DNA of 8,611 nt from Candidatus Krumholzibacteriia bacterium (GTDB lineage: Bacteria; Krumholzibacteriota; Krumholzibacteriia; Krumholzibacteriales; Krumholzibacteriaceae): assembly GCA_026387805.1 (NCBI GenBank), contig JAPLKY010000402.1, forward strand, positions 1 through 8,611. Direction: 5' to 3'. The position numbers and the translations under genes are program-made. Shown in pieces: positions 5,741 through 8,611 of the stretch (positions within the stretch are counted from its first letter, which is position 1; each line of letters begins with the position of its first letter). The notes under the pieces are model-generated. The model saw only the letters and a program-made list of their open reading frames with translations, did not search any database and was not told the origin of the DNA.

Positions 5741-7060
5741 ATGAAGCGGAAAAGAATCGTGATCATGGGCGCCGCAGGGAGAGATTTCCATAATTTCAAT
5801 ACGCTCTACCGGGGGAAGAAGGACGTGGAGGTCGTCGCCTTCACGGCCACGCAGATCCCCGACATCGAGGGGAGGAAGTACCCTGCCTCCCTCGCGGGAC
5901 CGCTCTACCCCAAGGGGATTCCGATCGTCGCGGAGTCGGAGCTCGCCGGGCTCATCGCGAAGAACGCGATCGACGAGGTGATGTTCGCGTACAGCGACGT
6001 CTCGAACCAGTACGTCATGGAGAAGGCGGCGCTCGTGAACTCCCTCGGCGCGCATTTCACGCTCGCGGGAGCCGGGCCGACGATGGTCAAGAGCGTGAAG
6101 CCCCTCATCTCCATCTGCGCGGTACGAACGGGGAGCGGCAAGAGCCAGACGACGCGCCGGGTCGCGGACATTCTCATCGAGGCGGGGTACAGGGTCGTCG
6201 CGATCCGGCATCCGATGCCGTACGGGAACCTCGCCAAACAGAAGGTCCAGCGCTTCGCGACGCTCGACGATCTCATCAAACACGAGTGCACGATCGAGGA
6301 GATCGAGGAGTACGAGCCGCATATCGTCAAGGGCGTCATCATCTATGCCGGCGTCGACTACGAGGCTATCCTGAGACAGGCGGAGAAGGAAGCGGACGTC
6401 GTCCTCTGGGACGGAGGCAACAACGATCTATCGTTCTACAAGCCCGATCTGAACATCGTCGTCGCCGATCCGCACCGCGCCGGGCATGAGCTCTCCTATT
6501 ACCCGGGACGGGCGAACGTCCTCATGGCGGACGCGATCGTCATCAACAAGATCGATACGGCGGATCTCTGCCGCGTCGAGGAAGTCAGGGCGAATATCGC
6601 AGCGCTCAATCCCCGCGCGATCGTGATCGACGGCGCCTCTCCCATTCGCGTCGACCACGCCGAGCGGATCAAGGGCAAGCGCGTTCTCTGCGTCGAAGAC
6701 GGCCCGACCCTCACGCACGGCGGCATGAAGTACGGCGCCGCGATCATGGCGGCCCGGAAATTTCAGGCGAAGGAGATCGTCGATCCGAGACCCTGGGTTA
6801 CCGGGACGATCGCGAAAACCTTCGTGAAATATCCCGACATAGGTCCCCTGCTCCCGGCGATGGGGTACGGCCCGGAACAGGTGAAGGATCTCCAGAAGAC
6901 GATCGCCCGGGTCGCCTGCGATCTCGTTCTCATCGGGACGCCGATCGATCTCGAGCGATACGTCAAGATTTCCCAGCCGGCCCTCAGGGTCATGTATGAT
7001 CTCCAGGAGATCGGGCACCCCGACCTGAAGGACGTGATCGGCAAGTATATGAAGATATAA
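5741..7060 (+). CDS. Cyclic 2,3-diphosphoglycerate synthetase-like NTPase (COG2403-type)
   Basis: The protein (439 residues) resembles the COG2403 'predicted GTPase' family, which includes the methanogen enzyme that cyclises 2,3-diphosphoglycerate using ATP. The bacterial members' substrate is not established. A Rossmann-like N-terminal part starts with IVIMGAAGRDFHNFN (6-20). A P-loop-like segment, RTGSGKSQTT (129-138), follows. Next come WDGGNNDLSF (223-232), DPHRAGHE (243-250), VINKIDT (267-273, like the NKxD base-recognition motif of GTPases), EDGPTLTHGGMKYG (319-332) and GTPIDL (399-404). No signal peptide or membrane helix is seen, so it is presumably cytoplasmic. It begins 11 nt after rfaE2 and ends just before a hairpin/T-run, so it is the last gene of the heptose operon. 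That placement hints at an anionic phosphorylated substrate, but this is inference. Whether it makes cyclic 2,3-diphosphoglycerate here cannot be told from sequence. Family match is good; precise function is low confidence. Confidence 0.82.
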   Translation: MKRKRIVIMGAAGRDFHNFNTLYRGKKDVEVVAFTATQIPDIEGRKYPASLAGPLYPKGIPIVAESELAGLIAKNAIDEVMFAYSDVSNQYVMEKAALVNSLGAHFTLAGAGPTMVKSVKPLISICAVRTGSGKSQTTRRVADILIEAGYRVVAIRHPMPYGNLAKQKVQRFATLDDLIKHECTIEEIEEYEPHIVKGVIIYAGVDYEAILRQAEKEADVVLWDGGNNDLSFYKPDLNIVVADPHRAGHELSYYPGRANVLMADAIVINKIDTADLCRVEEVRANIAALNPRAIVIDGASPIRVDHAERIKGKRVLCVEDGPTLTHGGMKYGAAIMAARKFQAKEIVDPRPWVTGTIAKTFVKYPDIGPLLPAMGYGPEQVKDLQKTIARVACDLVLIGTPIDLERYVKISQPALRVMYDLQEIGHPDLKDVIGKYMKI

Positions 7061-7095
7061 AGCGATACTTTAAATTATCAGTGTAATCGCTTTTA
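7059..7095 (+). terminator. Probable intrinsic terminator of the rfaE operon
   Basis: AAAGCGAT (7059-7066) is perfectly complementary to ATCGCTTT (7086-7093). AC (7067-7068) and GT (7083-7084) can extend the stem past a bulged A. The right arm runs into TTTT then ATAATAATT. The stem starts at the stop codon of the preceding gene. The large AT-rich loop (about 14 nt) and short T-run make it a weaker-than-typical terminator. The arms flank and partly overlap the sucC promoter. Confidence 0.5.
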
Positions 7096-7099
7096 TAAT
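7069..7099 (+). promoter_or_regulatory. Putative sigma70-type promoter for sucCD
   Basis: A perfect TATAAT -10 lies at 7094-7099, 22 nt before the sucC TTG. The best -35 candidate is TTTAAA (7069-7074, 4 of 6, 19-nt spacer), which is weak and a little far. Transcription would begin around 7106, leaving a very short leader that still contains the GGAGGT ribosome site. An activator may compensate for the poor -35; no specific operator was recognised. Confidence 0.5.
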
Positions 7100-7110
7100 A
7101 ATTAGGTAAT

Positions 7111-7116
7111 GGAGGT
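7111..7116 (+). promoter_or_regulatory. Ribosome binding site fixing the sucC TTG start
   Basis: GGAGGT is a near-perfect Shine-Dalgarno, 5 nt before the TTG at 7122. The nearest ATG (7132) is out of frame, so this site decides the non-ATG start. Confidence 0.85.
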
Positions 7117-7121
7117 CTCCA

Positions 7122-8255
7122 TTGAAGATCCATGAAGTCGATGCCCGCGCACTGTTCGCAAAATTCGGCCTGCCGGTTCCTCCGAGCCGTCTCGTGCTGA
7201 AGGCCGATGACGCCCGGAAAGCGGCGGAGGAAATCGGCTGCCCCGTCGTCGTCAAGGCGCAAGTGCTCGTCGGGGGAAGGGGAAAGGCGGGAGGGGTCAA
7301 GCTCGCCTCGACTCCCGAGGAGGCCGCCGCGAAAGCGAAGGCGATTCTCGGGATGGATCTCAAGGGAATACGGGTCGAAAAGGTGCTCGTGGCGCGCGCC
7401 GTCGACATCGCGAGCGAGTTCTACGTCGGCATGGTGATAGACCGGCGGAGCCGGAAGCCCCTCATGATGGTGTCGCCGGCGGGCGGGATCGACATCGAGG
7501 AGGTTGCGCGAACCGCTCCCGAGAAGATCCTCAAGGTCGTCATAGATCCGGCGTGGGGCATTCTGCCTTTCCAGATGCGGCGGATGACCGCCGCGCTCAG
7601 CGGCGACAAGGACGTCGCGAAGAAGATCGGTCCCGTTCTCGCCTCCCTCTACCGGGCGTTCATGGCGGTCGACGCATCCCTCGCCGAGATCAATCCGCTC
7701 GTCGTGACCCCCGCCGGCGAGGTATGGGCGATCGACGCGAAGATCAACATCGACGATAGCTCTCTCTACCGGCAGAAGGATGTCGCCGCGCTGCGCGACG
7801 AATCGTCGGAGGATCGCGGCGAGGTCGAGGCCCGCGAGGCGGGGCTCTCCTTCGTGAAGCTCGACGGGAACATCGGCTGCATCGTGAACGGAGCGGGGCT
7901 TGCGATGGCGACGATGGACATGATCAAACACTTCGGGGGGGAGCCGGCGAATTTCCTCGATATCGGAGGCTCCTCGAGCCCCGACAAGGTGCTCACGGCG
8001 ATGCGGATCATCCTGCGGGACACAAACGTGAAATCGATTCTCATCAATATATTCGGCGGCATCACCCGCTGCGACGACGTCGCCACGGGGCTCATCGAGG
8101 CGAAGAAGCAGCTCGGCGGCGAGGTTCCGCTCGTCGTCCGGCTCATCGGGACGAACGAGGACAGGGCGCGGGAAATCCTCCGCGGCACGGCGCTCATCGC
8201 GGCCGCCACGATGGAGGAAGGGGTCGCGAAAGCGATCGCGGCCGCGAAGCGATGA
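7122..8255 (+). CDS. sucC: Succinate--CoA ligase (ADP/GDP-forming) subunit beta
   Basis: SucC is the nucleotide-binding, ATP-grasp subunit of succinyl-CoA synthetase, the TCA-cycle enzyme that makes ATP or GTP from succinyl-CoA. The 377-residue product is slightly shorter than the common length of about 388. The N-terminus MKIHEVDARALFAKFGLP is typical of the family. The ATP-grasp part has GGRGKAGGVK (51-60), PAGGIDIEEVA (119-129), AEINPLVV (188-195) and AIDAKINIDD (203-212). The C-terminal ligase domain has DGNIGCIVNGAGLAMATMD (248-266), GGEPANFLDIGG (272-283) and NIFGGITRCD (309-318). The segment after LDIGG is SSSPDKV, where many homologues have GAS or GAT, a variant I take to be within family range. 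Nucleotide preference cannot be read. Translation starts at TTG behind a strong ribosome site. sucD follows after 50 nt, as expected for co-expressed subunits. Malate--CoA ligase beta (MtkA) is a less likely alternative. Confidence 0.96.
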   Translation: MKIHEVDARALFAKFGLPVPPSRLVLKADDARKAAEEIGCPVVVKAQVLVGGRGKAGGVKLASTPEEAAAKAKAILGMDLKGIRVEKVLVARAVDIASEFYVGMVIDRRSRKPLMMVSPAGGIDIEEVARTAPEKILKVVIDPAWGILPFQMRRMTAALSGDKDVAKKIGPVLASLYRAFMAVDASLAEINPLVVTPAGEVWAIDAKINIDDSSLYRQKDVAALRDESSEDRGEVEAREAGLSFVKLDGNIGCIVNGAGLAMATMDMIKHFGGEPANFLDIGGSSSPDKVLTAMRIILRDTNVKSILINIFGGITRCDDVATGLIEAKKQLGGEVPLVVRLIGTNEDRAREILRGTALIAAATMEEGVAKAIAAAKR

Positions 8256-8293
8256 TCGAATGATCGACACGGGTCGGCATCGGCATATTCGAT

Positions 8294-8300
8294 AAGGAGG
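8294..8300 (+). promoter_or_regulatory. Ribosome binding site fixing the sucD TTG start
   Basis: AAGGAGG is a full-strength Shine-Dalgarno, 5 nt before the TTG at 8306. The 50-nt gap after sucC (8256-8305) otherwise shows only short direct repeats (TGATCGA twice, CGGCAT twice) and no terminator, consistent with one sucCD transcript. Confidence 0.85.
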
Positions 8301-8305
8301 ACGTC

Positions 8306-8611
8306 TTGAGCATTCTCGTCAACGAAAGAACCCGCGTGATCGTCCAGGGAATAACGGGTCGGGACGGGGCATTCCACGCGGGTCAGATGATCGCGTACGG
8401 GACGAAGGTCGTGGGCGGGGTCACGCCGGGCAAGGGTGGACAGAGAACCGAGAGCGGGGTTCCCATATTCAACACGATGGCCGAGGCGGTGGGCGAAACG
8501 CGCGCCGACGCGAGCGTTATCTACGTGCCCGCGGCGTTCGCGACCGATGCAATTTGCGAAGCGGCGGATGCCGGCGTCAAGCTCGTCGTCTGCATTACCG
8601 AGGGCGTGCCG
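8306..8611 (+). CDS. sucD: Succinate--CoA ligase subunit alpha (5' part, cut by window end)
   Basis: SucD is the CoA-binding subunit that carries the phosphohistidine and partners with SucC. Only the first 102 codons are present, and the frame is open to the last base. They encode the N-terminal CoA-binding Rossmann domain. Visible features are MSILVNERTRVIVQGITGRDG at the start (TTG read as Met; 21 residues in the family's usual order, of which the key part is QGITGRDG at 14-21), AYGTKVVGGVTPGKGG (31-46), GVPIFNTMAEAV (51-62), SVIYVPAAFA (70-79) and ITEGVP (97-102). These align without gaps to the typical SucD N-terminus apart from one or two residues after PGKGG. The catalytic histidine lies beyond the window. 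The TTG start is set by AAGGAGG 5 nt upstream. Confidence 0.95.
   Translation, partial: MSILVNERTRVIVQGITGRDGAFHAGQMIAYGTKVVGGVTPGKGGQRTESGVPIFNTMAEAVGETRADASVIYVPAAFATDAICEAADAGVKLVVCITEGVP

Noticed and set aside
6990..8270. Open frame of 426 codons on the minus strand opposite sucC
   Set aside because: It is antisense to an unmistakable sucC, and its His/Arg/Asp-rich translation resembles no family.
8253..8285. Short direct repeats TGATCGA x2 and CGGCAT x2 between sucC and sucD
   Set aside because: They are only 6-7 bp, not palindromically arranged and without a T-run; most likely chance.
1..8611. Search for a defence system, CRISPR array, prophage, insertion sequence or tRNA
   Set aside because: No spaced direct repeats, transposase or integrase motifs, terminal inverted repeats or tRNA-like cloverleaf were seen. 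The genes are housekeeping or of unknown function.

Overview
The window reads as ordinary chromosome from a high-G+C bacterium. Every gene is on the + strand except one small gene. A lipid A-type acyltransferase and both halves of the ADP-heptose pathway enzyme point to a diderm with lipopolysaccharide (LPS). The split heptose enzymes, a DUF362-ferredoxin protein, a DUF3467 protein and a bacterial homologue of cyclic 2,3-diphosphoglycerate synthetase would fit a Deltaproteobacteria-like or FCB-group/candidate-phylum lineage. That placement is a guess from gene content; nothing here proves it.

Layout. (1) Positions 2-3213 hold three tightly packed + strand genes: dprA (ssDNA/RecA loader), a DUF362 protein with two C-terminal [4Fe-4S] motifs, and an LpxL/HtrB-type acyltransferase. 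The gaps are 4 and 19 nt, so they look co-transcribed. (2) Positions 3203-4103 hold a minus-strand DUF3467 gene, whose 3' end overlaps the acyltransferase by 11 bp. Its 5' end faces a small + strand zinc-ribbon gene across a 79-nt gap with overlapping divergent promoter-like elements. (3) Positions 4163-7060 hold a sigma70-like promoter and then rfaE1 (heptose-7-phosphate kinase), rfaE2 (heptose-1-phosphate adenylyltransferase) and a cyclic 2,3-diphosphoglycerate synthetase-like NTPase. The gaps are 7 and 11 nt, so this looks like one operon ending at a hairpin with a short T-run. (4) Positions 7069-8611 hold a new promoter, then sucC and the first 102 codons of sucD, both starting at TTG behind strong Shine-Dalgarno sequences. 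sucD runs off the window.

How the genes fit together. The acyltransferase, RfaE1 and RfaE2 all serve LPS assembly (lipid A acylation and ADP-heptose for the inner core). SucCD is the substrate-level phosphorylation step of the TCA cycle, separated from the heptose operon by its own terminator/promoter. DprA, the DUF362 protein, the DUF3467 protein and the zinc-ribbon protein have no obvious functional tie to these.

I found no CRISPR array, RNA gene, insertion sequence or phage element, and no convincing new multi-gene system. The least explained items are the synthetase-like NTPase in a heptose operon, the divergent DUF3467/zinc-ribbon pair, and the DUF362-ferredoxin protein.
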